The notes under the pieces: generated by a model
What the model was told of the DNA's origin: nothing
Database searches by the model: none
The model's input: only the letters and a program-made list of their open reading frames with translations
Translations under genes and position numbers: made by a program
Assembly (NCBI GenBank): GCA_903813345.2
Contig: CAIIXF020000008.1
Coordinates: forward strand, 30,322,005 to 30,382,004
From: Owenia fusiformis
Lineage: Eukaryota > Annelida > Polychaeta > Sabellida > Oweniidae
Reading direction: 5' to 3'
Length of the DNA: 60,000 bases
Shown here: one piece after another, positions 26,009 to 38,590 of the stretch
Numbering within the stretch: position 1 is the stretch's first letter
How the letters are laid out: the number at the start of each line of letters is the position of its first letter

Positions 26009-27348
26009 CTAATAGGATTAGTAAACCCAAATTCTGAAAAAGTGGGCGTCCTGCTATGCGTATTAAATAAGGCGTCCTGTATATAAATCTGTAATTAATT
26101 GCTTTCATATTTGATCAACTATCGAAAGTCTTTTTAGATTTTATTTGGGATTTAAAGGAACATCTCACTGAAAGATTTATGTCAAGAAAAGTATACAAAT
26201 CTTAGAGACAAAAGTATGGCTTAACATTACAACAATATTTTCAGTATTATTTACGTGATATAAAAAAGGTTGCAGAACGACATTAGGGTTAAACAAATAT
26301 ATATTGACGATATTACTTCTGATGTTCTTAACTTTCTAGCCTTTGTTAACACTTTAAATTCGAACTCACAGTGCATTTATCATTTGTTGAGGGAAATGTT
26401 CAGTTGACAGATTCGTTCCAATAAATCAGATTCCAAATTTCAAGGGAGTTTGACGCATGCGCATGGCTGAGAAGCGAAACGTGTTGTAATTGAAAAAAAT
26501 GTTGGGACTAATTTGTTTTGACCAATTCAAAATTAAAGAATATTTAGTCTCATGTGATAATATCATGATAAATAGCAAGGCAAACTATTTTCAAGCTCAA
26601 CGTTTTTGTCTGTAACATATTTGTCTACTACAAAGAACAATTAGTGATTTAGTATAAAAATAGATAAATGCTTAACTTGGTATTATTTCAATATAATTTT
26701 GGTTCATGATTTTGCCTAGCAACCACATTGCCACGGAATATATTTACCAAATTAGTGAAATTAAAAGGTTAGGGGACAATGAAAAAATTATCTAAAATTT
26801 CATAAGAATTCTTACGTTGGGTAAAATGCGAAAAATATTTCAAAGTAGTTTTTGAGAAAAAAAATTTGTTTTCTCAAAATTCGTAGAGAACATGATTCGT
26901 GAATATTTGTCGATTAACTGTATTCTACCTTCATAGTGGCCCGATTTTCATGAAATAAAGCATGTTAGAATGTCAATAATGTGCTAAACGATGAGCTATA
27001 AAACAGAGCAATGATCACTTTGCATTTTCTATAGCATTAGAAACAGGGTAACTGTCAATATTTTATGAATTTCATTTTTATTGGCATCAGCTTCTGGCTA
27101 TTATAAGTTTGCCCCTCTCACCTCTACCCATACAATTACGCCAAAAAGTGTCTTATATCTGTGGCTCAAGGTAAAATTAACGGAGGCACAAAAGAACTTG
27201 AAAAAAGTAGTATCGAAAAATATCGAGGGGGTTAACTTGACATCCCCTCCTCCTCTGCAAACAGTACGGTTAACCCAATTTACCCATGTCCTTAATGGAT
27301 TGTCACAAGTTCAGTCTGAAAAGTTATTCAGCATTTCAAAATACATAG

Positions 27349-27627
27349 CAAGGGCGTAGCCAGCTTTCAGTCAGGGCTAAAAGTCGATCGCCAAAATATT
27401 TCGGTTTTCAGGGGGCTGTGATTGTGGCGTAAACAAGCCAAAACTAAGATTTATTTTGAATTTTACAAATATTAATGCAACTTCCCTCAAAAGTGGACCA
27501 GAAGCTTCAAATAAAAATAATTGTAAAGCTATTTTCCTCTTCTATCTCATGGTCTCATTTTATTGAGGGGGGGGGGGGGGCATTGGGGAATGCACCCATC
27601 GCACCCCCCCCCCCGGCTACGCCTATG
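27349..27627. mobile_element. Possible MITE with GGGCGTAGCC ends
   Basis: CAAGGGCGTAGCCAG at the left and, on the other strand, CATAGGCGTAGCCGG at the right form imperfect inverted ends. The interior has a G run near 27567-27580 and a C run near 27604-27614 that could pair. No target duplication was found. Confidence 0.4.
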
Positions 27628-27718
27628 CAAAGCACAAAACTGCCGTGACGTTTCGGATGTGTTCATTCCAATGACATAAAGCTATCTAATTTTATTTTTA
27701 TTATCATTTGTCTGTATT

Positions 27719-30700
27719 TTAATGTTTTGTCATGTAGTTTGAGTAGAACTTGGTGTCATATCCAAATGCTTCAAAATCGAGTGAAAAATATTTCAAAAAT
27801 CTTTTTATAATTTGAGAACTTATTTGTCCGGAAATGTTAGATTTCTGTAGCCTGATGAGAGAATGTTCTCTGTTTAATTCTTTGATTGATTTGGAGGATT
27901 TTAATTTATTTTCCCATATACGTGGTAAGATGTCGTCCAATTTAGCATTAAATAACTTGGCCACTTCTTCATTCGTCATGTTGCTGTTGTTTCCCATACT
28001 ATTTCTTGTAAATTCCGCAATCGAAAAATTATTAGGTAAGAAACCTTTGTAAATAAGTGAATTGATGATGCGTTTTACGGCATCTCTGGGTTCTAAACAT
28101 TTTTCTGATTTTATCAAGGCCTCATCACTGATGTGAAGATTCTGTCTTATATTGCTGACGCTTGCTTCATCTTGAACGATTAAGTGGCTGACATTTGCTT
28201 GGTGTAGTATGACGTCAGTGTCGCGTCTCATTGTTTCCACGTGACCAATATAGTCGTACTTGATGCCACATGGGTTGCAAATTTGATGCATCGTCGTCCA
28301 ATGTTCGTTTCCTCCACTTATGTCTGCCTGTTGAACCTTGGAAAGTGAATGAGAGAGAAACTCTTCAAATGTTACATCATGCCCACATGCTTTTGACACA
28401 GCACTCGCTTTCTCACGATATCGCTTAATGATCCTTCTACCCCAGCTCTCCCAGAATCCGTTCAGCTCCGGGACATAGAACTTATCAATATAAGCCGAAA
28501 CTAATCTCTCAAACGGTTCCCTAACAAACATGAACTTAAAATATGATTTAAGAATGATTTCCCGTTGAGAACTGTTATAATCCTTCATAGATTTAAAACG
28601 AATGCTGTGCGGGTCTAACTTGATATTTTCAGGATTTCCCTTCGTTTCATTTCTGAGTTTTTCATTTGTCAGAATTGCAAATATTTTTTTCCATGTGGTA
28701 CAGCCAACCTTTGGCACAAAACAGTAAAGGAGTTTGTGAGTCTCGTCTACTAACATATTGGCTGTAAAATTAGCAAGTGATTTGTTGCACCTCGTTTGAA
28801 CGTTTTTTGGTTTCGAAAAATAGTAATTCCCATATTTCGATTTGTTGAAGAGTTCTTTCTCAATTTGTGACTCAGCAGTGGACAACCTTACCATTAATAT
28901 ATTAGAGTCGACGCGCTCGAGGAACAACTGAAATGAAGGACAAAAACAGTGCATATGTAATATCTTTGACATTCACTTATAACATAATATTAGCATTGAC
29001 TAACCATTTTTTTAAATTGAAGCAATATCATCAAACTGCATATCATTGGAAAGCTCAGAGTATGGGATTTAAGAAACTAAAATCCTCTGCAACATTTCGT
29101 TAAATAATTATGAGGCTTCGAAGACACTACCCGTCAAATTGTCTTATTTTTTTCTTAAAAAAAGGCAAAAAACGACTCCACCTTAAAAAATGCTCCAGAC
29201 ACATAACTATAGTGGCTAGAGATTTGAAACATAGCTCAATAAATTGTACAATATCTTGCAATTGTTCCACTTTTTAAATGAATCCTTAGCTTTATTGGGT
29301 AAAAAGATATATCAAAATATATCTGGCTACACCTATGTTTTTTGACAATTTTAGCAATAAAAATGTTTTACTTAATATAGTGTCCAGCAAATGACAAACG
29401 GGGTGGAGTTATGGTATTTTACAGTAAACATTTTATTGACTAGTACTCATTTTTTTAGTTTACACGACCACTGATTCCAGTATCACGGTGAGTATTCTTA
29501 ATGGATATAGAGCGTTTGACATACAGTTTGAATTATTTTGCAAATATAAGATTCATGTAAAAATCAAACCTCCTTAAATCTGCTTTATGACAACAATATT
29601 TAAGCTTTGTGTCTATCTAAATTATACTAGCATAGTGTTGCTTGATGTATCACTTGCTATGCATATTTTTATAGTTTTGAACAATTATAATAACACTATA
29701 TATCTTACAGAAAGGTTCAGGAAGGTTATCGCAAACAATTCCAGTTAGTTATATCTTGGATTATGACTATTGTCTGGCCATGAAGAGATCCATTCGCACA
29801 TCTAAAAAAAGATCATATGCGATAATGATAAAGTCAAACGGACTCGGAGTCATTTAACTATAAGCAATCAACACACTTTTTTCAAAGACGTTGACCTCAT
29901 TTTTAACAGAAATGCAATCATTTTTTTATATGTTTAATGCATTACTATTCTTTATTTTGATGTATCAAATAGTTCTTGAAAGAAAAATTGAATTGCTCTA
30001 AGATTAGTGTTCCCCATGTTATTTCTCCATTAAAAAATCTCATGCTATCCATTGGGTTCGGTTCATTTGGTCATCCAAATTCAGTATACAGTCAATGGAG
30101 CAATCAACTTTTCCTTTTAGGAAAAAGAACATTAGGAAAAAGCACATTCTAATTACGCATTTAGCATAACAACAAAAGGTTGCATTTATAAGGTCAACAT
30201 TTTTGAAAAGTATGTTGATTGGTCCATTGCCCCTTTAATATCACATAAGCCTGAATAACTAAATTCATCATTATATATAATTTTCTTGGAGATAATGAAT
30301 GAATCTAAAAGATACGGCCAAGTTCATGATTAGAAAAATTATTCATAACTAAGTTAGATGTTACGCGGTAAACACGATACAAAAATATGTCATATTCCGC
30401 AACGAATATATCATATTCACTTGCGGTGTATGACAGATTCACCTGCGGTATATGGCATACACACTAACCAATGAGAACGTGATACGGAAGTACGCAATTG
30501 TCAATTGCATCGATCGAATGAACAAGTAAAACGTTATAAATTATTATAATGATAACTGAATCAACAGTACTGTGTATCGAATATATTAATTTAGCAGAAG
30601 TATCAGTCACCAATCTCGCGTAATAAACTTACTCAATCAATCCAGGATTCATATATTAGTACTCGACGCACTAACTATATTGGTAATCCAGCGTAGTTTT

Positions 30701-31310
30701 ACATTTAGAGTCGATTCTCGCAACCAATCAAATCAAGGCTTTCTGTATCACGTTTTCACCTGCGGTATATGTCATATTCACCTGCGGTATATGGCATATT
30801 CCGCAAGTGAGTATGACATATTCCGCAAGTGAGTATCGGGTATTCACTGAAATCAATGTATCGCATATTCACTGCGGAATATGGCATACTCGCCTGCGGA
30901 ATATGCCATATACCTCAGGTGAGTATGGCATATTCACCCGTATCACAAATACCGCGCAACCATGGATGTATGCCATATACCGCGTAACATTAGAATCGTC
31001 TCAAATTGTTTGCGATAACCTACGTGTTCCTTTTCAGGTTTTGACCCCACCCCCTTCTCCCGCCATTCAAGGACCAATATTTAATTTAATACAAATAGTT
31101 TCAAATTCGGAGAAAGATTTCAAAATGAAATATTATATTATTCAGTAATGCAATACAAATAGTTTCAAATCCGGAGAAAATTTTCAAAAAGAAATAATAT
31201 AAATCTCATGGTATCCGCTGCATATAACATCTCACCTTTATTGAATATATTCCTGTAATGAAGATCAACGTTGCTATAAATAACTTCTTCAATGATGCGA
31301 AGGTCATCAT
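27719..31310 (-). CDS. Golgi carbohydrate sulfotransferase, Sulfotransfer_2 family (2 exons)
   Basis: Type II membrane enzyme of the CHST8-14/HNK-1ST/dermatan-4-O-sulfotransferase group, which moves sulfate from PAPS to glycans in the Golgi. Exon 1 is 31236-31310, encoding a short cytoplasmic tail and a hydrophobic anchor (LFIATLIFITGIYS), with donor AAG|GTGAGA. Exon 2 is 27719-28927 after a strong TTCATTTCAG acceptor. Both are phase 0, giving 427 residues. The 5'-phosphosulfate loop is PKVGCTTW (97-104) and the 3'-phosphate site is REPFERLVSAY (161-171). Several N-glycosylation sequons are present. An ATG in the intron would extend exon 2 as an open frame (to 28972), but it would lack the anchor, so the spliced model is preferred. 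The acceptor substrate cannot be assigned. The 2.3-kb intron carries a MITE. Confidence 0.88.
30358..30990. mobile_element. MITE with ATGTTACGCGGTA ends, rich in GCGGTATATG motifs
   Basis: Perfect 13-bp inverted ends ATGTTACGCGGTA lie at 30358-30370 and 30978-30990. Both subterminal zones repeat CACCTGCGGTATATGNCATA and its inverse (GGAATATGCCATA, CCGCAAGTGAGTATG) many times, so each half can fold on itself. TTAG precedes the left end and TAG follows the right, too ambiguous for a duplication call. It lies in the sulfotransferase intron. A 113-codon frame inside it (30807-31148) is made mostly of these motifs and is not considered a gene. Confidence 0.72.
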
Positions 31311-32588
31311 TGTGCTTTTTATCAAAATTCCAAAAATTATAAATAAAAAATTATTGATGTTGGTATCTCGTTAGTAATTCTACGTCATTTGTCAACGTTG
31401 TAGTCTACTCTATAGCAGTATAAACTCTTCATTTTCGACAAGTTGACAACCCATCATGAATAATTGAAACAACAGATTTAGTAAAACAATAAGTACATGT
31501 AACCTATAACACAGTGTTTAAGTAGGAACAATCGACAGTTGTTTCGTTACGCCCCTGCTAGCATTATATCAGAATTTTAATCGTGGGGTCTACACTTGTC
31601 GCCACTATCCATTACAAGCTAAATGTAGACACAGAGACTCTGATGAATCAGAATTAGAAGTTTAGGTTCAAAATTAATAATTTTAAGACCTTAAAGGAGT
31701 ATTTACTTCATAACATTACATAAATAGGCTACGGCATTTTTAAACATTTTTGTTATTGAAGCTTGTAAGCGCATATGACAGACTTATCAATCGATTTTAA
31801 TATATAAAATCGTGAGTGGGTGAATGGATGGTAAACAAATGTTATTTTGTCTAGACTGAAGTATAGGCTAGGAATCAATGTTACTTGAACAAAACCACTT
31901 TTTGTGCCCCCAAACCCAAAAACGCAGATGCAAGTAGGTAGTTACCGGTTTCACCACCACTTGTCCAGGTCAGGGCTCGTTTGTCACTAGACTATGGCGG
32001 GTACTACTAGAAAGTCCCCTATAACTTTTTTTTTTTTTTTAATAAATACTCATTTATTTCTTTAAATCATTAAATAAATTTACATTGTAATCACGGCGTA
32101 ATCGCCCATAAAGGGCATTTCTACTGCCGCTTTAAGTGAATTTAAATACAATATAATGTTATTGAGTCATATTCATAGTTAGTATAAAAATATATAAAGT
32201 TTGAATACAATCTGTTTTACTGCCTGCCTGTACCCCCGTTGGTGCCCTGAAATTGAATTACTGTTTTGATTGTTTAATTGTGTTTAATAAAATTTATAAC
32301 TTAAGTTACATCTGGTTTAGTGTCTCAATTTTCATATCACCCTTATGTAGCCAATAGTTATGCAAATTAAAATATGTCTAATATAAAAGAAAATGTTAAT
32401 TGAAAGCCCATGAGATAACAGACGGGATAATACACACAGTTCCCGGGAATAAACGCGCCGAACGAAATCGTTATACTTTGAATGATTTCGTTTCATGAAT
32501 AATCTTGTGTAAATCCCTATTATTGATACAACTGTCACGTGATCTGCTGATTTTCAGAAGAAAGTAAAACTCGACAAAACATAACAAA
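31311..32588. other. Head-to-head intergenic region, sulfotransferase and NPC2-like gene
   Basis: A divergent promoter region of about 1.3 kb between the two start codons. It contains a T run near 32027-32040 and no clear TATA or CpG-rich motif. No coding or repeat structure was recognised. Confidence 0.5.
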
Positions 32589-35500
32589 ATGTCCAATAAA
32601 CTAGCATTTATCGTATTTACAACTGTAGTTTTATACCATGTAGAAGCTCTTTTATACAAGGATTGTGGTGAGTTACTTCTTGTTTATTTGAAATATTTCA
32701 TTTTTACAGAAAGAATTGTGTGATTCATGTTCACATGAATTTCAAAAATGAGTCTGAATTGAAATTCGAAATCAGCTGATTTTACTCTTCATACGATACA
32801 TTTGATTTTAATTTCTTCTGTAGTTTCCACTGAAACTCAAGTTTCCCACAGTCGAACGCAGTTTGATTTTGACAACCCTGAATTGAGACCCTATCTGTTG
32901 TAGTATGTATCCAACAGACCGAATATAATATTCGGTCTGTTATGATTGATATATTTCCTATGGAAATCGCGGTGATATTTTTTGCACATTAATTTCTCGT
33001 TTATTATAAGAATGTTCACCTTGAAAATTGGTGAATATGTTGAAGAGATGTTCATCTTAAACTAGAAGCAAACATATTTGTATAAGGCGGGTACAAGTTG
33101 ATATAAAATAATGAAATGTTCAGACTCACCGAAATTTCAGGATGTGTTCATAAGTACATCGCGAAATCAATGTCAAGGACGTTTGCGTTCACGAGATCCA
33201 AACGAGATATGCAAATTTTGAAATTGACAACACATGACCACTTGATTACCTCGGCCTTCTTCATGAATATTTCCGCTCTATTTACTATAAATGAAGAAAA
33301 TTAATCGGGATAATGATAATAAATGACTAGATCTAATAAATTCCCGCACAAATGAAATTTAGCAATACGCTTCCGTAATGTTGCTCCCGCTCCACGTGTT
33401 ATTTGTTTACAAATAGACTGACGTCACTGGCTAAATCTCGTTTATCGTGAGAATTGGCATTGCCAAAATGGCTTGACCTAATCAATGGCTTCGCTACAAG
33501 AAGCGTCTGTACATTTTATGAATATCTTCAGTAAGAGGACAATATACGAAAAAATAATATTGTGAGTTCTTTATAAGGTAATCATTTTATCATTAAACAA
33601 ACTTATTTGTAACATTTATACAACACCACATTTTACAATAGGTGACTTACAGTCTGAATATTTATTCAGACGAAGGATACAGTCTACTATCTGTTGCAAG
33701 ACTTAAATGCCTGGCACAACCATCACCATGTTATTACAGTGGGGGACAAAAATAAAACTCAACGTTCACAAGTTGTCACAATGAGCTAATTTCCAAGTTT
33801 CGTGTCTCAAACTCTCCCAAGCGGTAGAAAAATAATTCCCGTTCACTAAAGTAGCACAATAAATGAATCCAAAGCTTCATACCTGCAAATAATGGATAAG
33901 ATCCCTACCAAATCGAATGAATGTTTTCATGAATCGCCATGTTTGTTATCCAAGGACGGTTGACTCCCAGAATGCAACATCAGTTGGCCGTATTTACTCA
34001 TGACAGGTTTCAAAATGGCGGAACAGCATTTTGAGGTGTCACTAGGGTAAATCATTGAAAAATATTGAAAAATCACAAATTCAAGTTCTGGGGTACATAT
34101 CGCCATTTTCGAACGAACTAGCCCATACAATGACTATATTTCTGCGTTCCCCTATACATAACTTACTATATTTGCACATAGATGGCTATGCAAAACACGG
34201 TATTCCCAGCCCATGTGAAGTCTTTTGCAGAAATGTTAGAAATGGTGGGAACACTTACACTACTTCAGTCGATGTATAACATCATAAAATATCGTTGTAA
34301 TAATGGTAGAACGCTAACTGGAGTCGGGAGACAGTGTAATTGACGAAAAATGTTGAAAAAATGTTGAAGAGATGATAATTTTCAAGATGGCTTCTCAGGA
34401 AGTTGGGTAATGCGCATGCGCTTCCATGCCATGAGATTTCCGCTTCCGGTTATACGCATGCGCATTGGCAAGACTTCCTGGTCAGACGACATGGAAAATA
34501 ACAAGTTCCAAATACATTTTTCGTCAATTACACTGTCTCCCGACTCCAGTTAGCGTTCTACGATTATTACAATGATACTTTATGATGTTATACATCGATT
34601 GAAGTAATAAAAAACACTGTCTACCCGGAAGTGGTATTTACCGGAGTGACACCTTGAAAGCTGGCACGTGTCATGTTGCATTCTGGGAGCCAATCCTCCG
34701 TTCCGGCGCAATCGGGCGACAAAATCACCTCAATATTTGAAGAGTCGGCATAACATGTGAATATCCACTTCAACTTTTGTAGTTCTTATTTGTCATTAGG
34801 GACACAAATTCCACTATATTTGGACTTACTAAGACGGAGAAAATAGAGCACTGAATACACTGAGGTAAGAATTTTTTACATGTGCGACAGCATGTAATTT
34901 TAATAGCTTTTGCAATTCTTTATGATCCCCACTGTAAGTGTTTTAAGTTTCGCAAGGATCCTGCCATGACCCTTTGACCATGGTAATGTTATCATCAAGC
35001 CTGATATAACTGTGACAATGCTATATTATATTGCATGGCCTGTCATGGCCGTGGTAATGTTAAAACCTGATATGATCGTAACAATGCTATGCTATATTGC
35101 GAGGCCTGACATGACCATGGTAATGTTAAAACCTGATATGACCATGACAATAGTTGCAAGGCCTGTCATGACTGTGGTAATGGTAAAGCACAATATGACC
35201 ATGACATTAATTGACATTTAGAATCATGAGAATACTGTAATGAAATTTTTTTAGTTTATATAACTACTACTACATGTACTACTCCTTTAACTCATAATTT
35301 CCACAAACTATAATTCTAATCTCATTCAAGAATGCCTGAACATTGTCACTGTCATATCAGGGTTTAACATTACCACGGTCATGACAGGCCTTACAACCAT
35401 TGCTACAGTCATATAAGGCTTTAACATTACCACGGTCATGACAGGCCTTGCAATATAATATTGTCACGGTTATACCAGGCTTTCACGATAACAATACCAT

Positions 35501-38115
35501 GGTCATGGCAGGATCCTTGTGAAACTTAAAAACACTTCATAATATGGTGACAGTTGTGCCAGGCATAAGTCTTGCAATAGATAGCATGTGCCTGAATTAC
35601 AGTGTGGAACAAAAATAAACCTCAACCATCAAAAGTTGTCACAATGAGCTAAAGTCTAAGTTTCGTGTCTCAAACTCTCCCAAGCGGTAGAAAAATAATT
35701 CCTGTTCACTATAAATAGCACAGTTAATGAATCCAAAGCTTCATACCTGCAAATGATGGATAAATCCCTACCAAATTGAGCGAATGTTTTCATGAATCAC
35801 CATGTTTGTGATCCAAGGAGGATTGACTCCCAGAATGCAACATCAGTTAACCTTATTTACTCGTGACAAATAGAGCACTGAATACACTGAGGTAAGAATT
35901 TATTACATGTGACAGCATGTAATTTTCAAAGCTTTTGTAATTCTTTATGTTCCCCACTGTACCTCAAAGGGGGCTCAAAGGCTTTCTGATCGATCTGACA
36001 CCAGAGCCTTTGAATCGTTTGAGTCCCATTTAGGCCACTAAAGAATTGTGATCAGTGAAATTGAAATACTGTAATCAGCTGCTTATTATTAGCTGCTTAC
36101 TTTATATCTCTAAATTACATCAACATCCTCCAATTTGCGAAAGTCTGTAAGTTACATGTATCAGCTGCTTCTGTGTCAATCAGGACGTGCCTTTATCCCC
36201 TGTAAGTGGACAGTCCAGATCTACATAGACTGATAGACGCAGCTGAGAACTTAGACTTTTGTAAACGAAGGATGGAGATGTAGGGAGCATTTGGAGACAT
36301 AAAGTATACAAGCAGCTGATTTCAGTTTCAGCCATCACAATTCTCTAGCGGCCTATAGATTCCTTGAATTTATACCAACATTGAGATATATCATCAGTAC
36401 ATATGATAACTGTATAATTTCAGGATCTGCTGAAGGTAAAATATTGAAAGTGTCAGCAGATGTCTGCCCTGGAAATACACCACCCTGCATGTTGCCAAGG
36501 GGACAGAATGCAACAATCACTATGGACTTTTCAACAAGTAAGTTCTGCATATATTGTGATTTGAAATTTTTTTAGCCAATACTTGAAAATATTGTCCTTA
36601 TCTCCAAAAATGTGATCTACTTAAGCATCATTTGGAGGGCTGGCTAAAAGATTAAGGAAGGGTTCATATTCAAAGTTTTTGCATTCATGAGATTTTGTAG
36701 TTTAAAGAAATGTGAACACTGGTTCTCAATAAATTTAGGGCATTCCAATAATATGAAAATCTGATTCAAATGAATTTATAAGTCATTCAAGAAAGACATA
36801 ATTATTGATATAATTCGTTTCATTTTGAAAAGTTTGGTTATCATTATAAAACAGTGATTTAAGTAAACAAAAACAAAATAAGAAGTTTGATTTCAACTTT
36901 TTTTGCCATTCAAGCAGGGAAGATAAAAAGTACAAATGACTGGTCACATGACATAACTGGTGATTAGTACTTTTCATCTTCCCTATAAGCAGGGATTTAG
37001 GACTTTCCAGGGAATTAGTTCATCTAATGTGACCTTGAAGCCATTGAGCATCTAGAATACATATGTGGTTTAATAATAAATTTTAAAAAGTATAATATTG
37101 AGCAATTTTGTATGAAGCATGCAACATTTTATAAAATTGTTCATAATAGACATTTTTTTTTAAATCAGACTTGGAGGTGTTGATATTTTAAGTTTCTTAA
37201 AAATGGGAGTCAATGGGTCGAAAAAATGGGACTCTCAAAAGTGATCAGATATGGAAGTGTTCTGAATAACGAGTTGTTCAGGTATACAGGTGTAAAAACA
37301 TGTATATGTCTAATATTTTCTTTGAATAGAAATTTCGCTTACTTATTTTTAGATGTACATTTATTTTTAAGGCGTTGATGTTAAAAGAATTACTGCTGTC
37401 GTACATGGTGTTATAGCTGGTATTCCTGTTCCATTTCCATTGAGCAACCCAGATGGCTGTAAAGATTCAGGACTAGTCTGTCCAGTTAAGAGTGGAGCAC
37501 AGGACGTGTATAAGTCAACTATAGCTATCAAAAGTATATACCCACAGGTAAATTTGACCCAGTCATTTATCCTTTATATATCATGGGCGTAGCGCTCTTT
37601 TTCTAAGTAGTACGCCAACACAAGAATCCACCCCAGAGCAAGAGTATAGAGGAACAAAAACAAGTGTTCAAGGGGGTCCGGGAGGTTCTCCCCCTGGAAA
37701 ATTTTGAAATTTTGTTGTATTTGGAGCAAATTTGCAACCATCTGGTACGCCTGTGCGTACCCAGCATACCAGGCGCCACGCCCATGTTTATTATGTGCTT
37801 CGACAATAACTAAAACATAAAACTGGGAATATTGCTTTCTAAGTATACTGTTTTATGTATACTGCAAGATAACAAAACGCAACTTGAATGTCTTTTTTGT
37901 TATCATATAACTTGTTCATGATTGGAATATGGAAATAAAATCTGAAAATGTTTTATGCTGTTTGCCCAGAATGAAATGATCAGTCAATTATTTCATATTA
38001 GAGACGTTTATTTACTTCTGATTTTCAGATCAAGCTTGTTATCAAATGGGAACTAAAAGATACAGACACGGGAAAAACCATCACCTGTTTTGTAATGCCT
38101 GCTCAACTGAAATAA
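32589..38115 (+). CDS. NPC2: NPC2-like secreted sterol-binding protein (ML domain, 4 exons)
   Basis: A small soluble ML-domain protein that binds cholesterol-like lipids in the lysosome or extracellular fluid and hands them to NPC1. Exons: 32589-32667, 36424-36537, 37372-37547, 38029-38115. GT-AG introns with matching phases (1, 1, 0) give 151 residues, the same length as vertebrate NPC2. Residues 1-20 form a signal peptide; the mature part starts with the family's YKDCG. Six cysteines (26, 41, 48, 94, 101, 143) fit the known pairs 26-143, 41-48 and 94-101. The lipid-pocket signature GIPVPFP (81-87) and PDGC are intact, as is the last strand IKLVIKWEL. N-glycosylation is possible at N55. NPC2-like genes are often multicopy in invertebrates, so strict orthology is not proven. 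The first intron (3.8 kb) is packed with fold-back elements. Confidence 0.93.
32913..32941. repeat. Near-perfect 29-bp palindrome
   Basis: AACAGACCGAATAT and ATATTCGGTCTGTT are adjacent inverted arms around one central base, in intron 1 of the NPC2-like gene. Confidence 0.8.
33735..34936. mobile_element. TA-flanked composite transposon, long copy
   Basis: The element spans 33737-34934 (1198 bp). The ends CAGTGGGGGA and TCCCCACTG are inverted and flanked by TA. Inside is a second inverted pair of about 100 bp (around 34267-34365 and 34518-34610) including GCTAACTGGAGTCGGGAGAC, and an outer pair around CCAGAATGCAACAT. A GCGCATGCGC palindrome lies near 34412. There is no transposase frame, so it is a non-autonomous Tc1/mariner-like element, possibly with a nested insertion. 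A short derivative lies at 35600-35959. Confidence 0.75.
34936..35537. mobile_element. Fold-back element with tandem subrepeats in both arms
   Basis: AAGTGTTTTAAGTTTCGCAA at the left is inverted as TTGTGAAACTTAAAAACACTT at the right. Each arm holds about three tandem units of about 70 bases, each with CATGACCNTGGTAATGTTAAAACCTGA or its complement and a GGCCTGTCATGAC motif. It lies exactly between the long and short copies of the TA-flanked element. Confidence 0.68.
35598..35961. mobile_element. TA-flanked transposon, internally deleted short copy
   Basis: The element spans 35600-35959 (360 bp) between TA dinucleotides. Its left 270 bases match the left part of 33737-34934, and its right 90 bases match that element's right end. 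The join falls after TTTACTCGTGAC, where about 840 bases are missing. This is the classic structure of an internally deleted non-autonomous derivative. Confidence 0.78.
37582..37786. mobile_element. Short interspersed element, copy 2
   Basis: A relative of 25839-26008 in the same orientation. The ends CATGGGCGTAGCGC and (other strand) CATGGGCGTGGCGC are inverted. The flanks TTTATATA and TTTATTAT are similar but not identical, hinting at a worn 8-bp hAT duplication. It lies in intron 3 of the NPC2-like gene. Confidence 0.65.
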
Positions 38116-38119
38116 TCAA

Positions 38120-38590
38120 ATCCAAAACATGCCATCAATCCATCAATTTTGCTTCAATAGATTATGAGGGCAGTTTATGGTCCTCACAATACATAGGACA
38201 ATAGAACAATAGGACATTTCTGGATCCCACTTTAGGAAAACTATCAAACTTACCAAGACAATGCTTGCTCAACTATATACATAGTTAATCGATTTAAGAG
38301 TGACTTCATCAGTCCATCGCATCTGCTTTGATAGCTTACAGCTCACTCTATGTGTACACAGGACATTTTTGGATCTTATTTTAGGATAATTATCAAAACT
38401 ACCCAGCCAATGCGTGGTCAACTTTAACAAACAAATTTAAGATCGACATGATTAATTTTGTCTGTCCTTCAATAGCTTACGAGGACAGTTTCTGATTCTC
38501 ACAACATGTGTACAGTAATAAGGGACATGTATTAAGCTTGTTCAACTATAAACTGAGGTAAACAATTTCAAGATCAATATCTTGAGATCA
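38120..38590. repeat. Degenerate tandem repeat of about 140-175-bp units
   Basis: About 2.7 units share, in order, a CTTCAATAG(A/C)TTA segment, CAGTTT(A/C)TG(G/A)T(C/T)CTCACAA, GGACATTTNTGGAT, an AGGATAATTATCAAA-like segment, ATGC(T/G)TGNTCAACT and an AAGATCGACAT-like end. The units start near 38152, 38328 and 38468, just beyond the stop codon. Confidence 0.6.

Larger units (their letters stand above)
25370..27718. other. Gene-free stretch upstream of the chitinase
   Basis: No supported coding sequence. It contains a repeat copy at 25839-26008, a possible element at 27349-27627 with long G and C runs, and a GCATGCGCA (NRF1-like) motif near 26456. Otherwise I see nothing. Confidence 0.55.

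Noticed and set aside
28928-28972. Upstream ATG as the start of the sulfotransferase
   Set aside because: A strong TTCATTTCAG acceptor at 28928-28937 and an in-phase exon encoding a membrane anchor at 31236-31310 explain the N-terminus better.
30807-31148. 113-codon open frame on the plus strand
   Set aside because: It lies within the MITE at 30358-30990 and its edge. The translation mirrors the repeated GGTATATG modules, with no conserved protein features.
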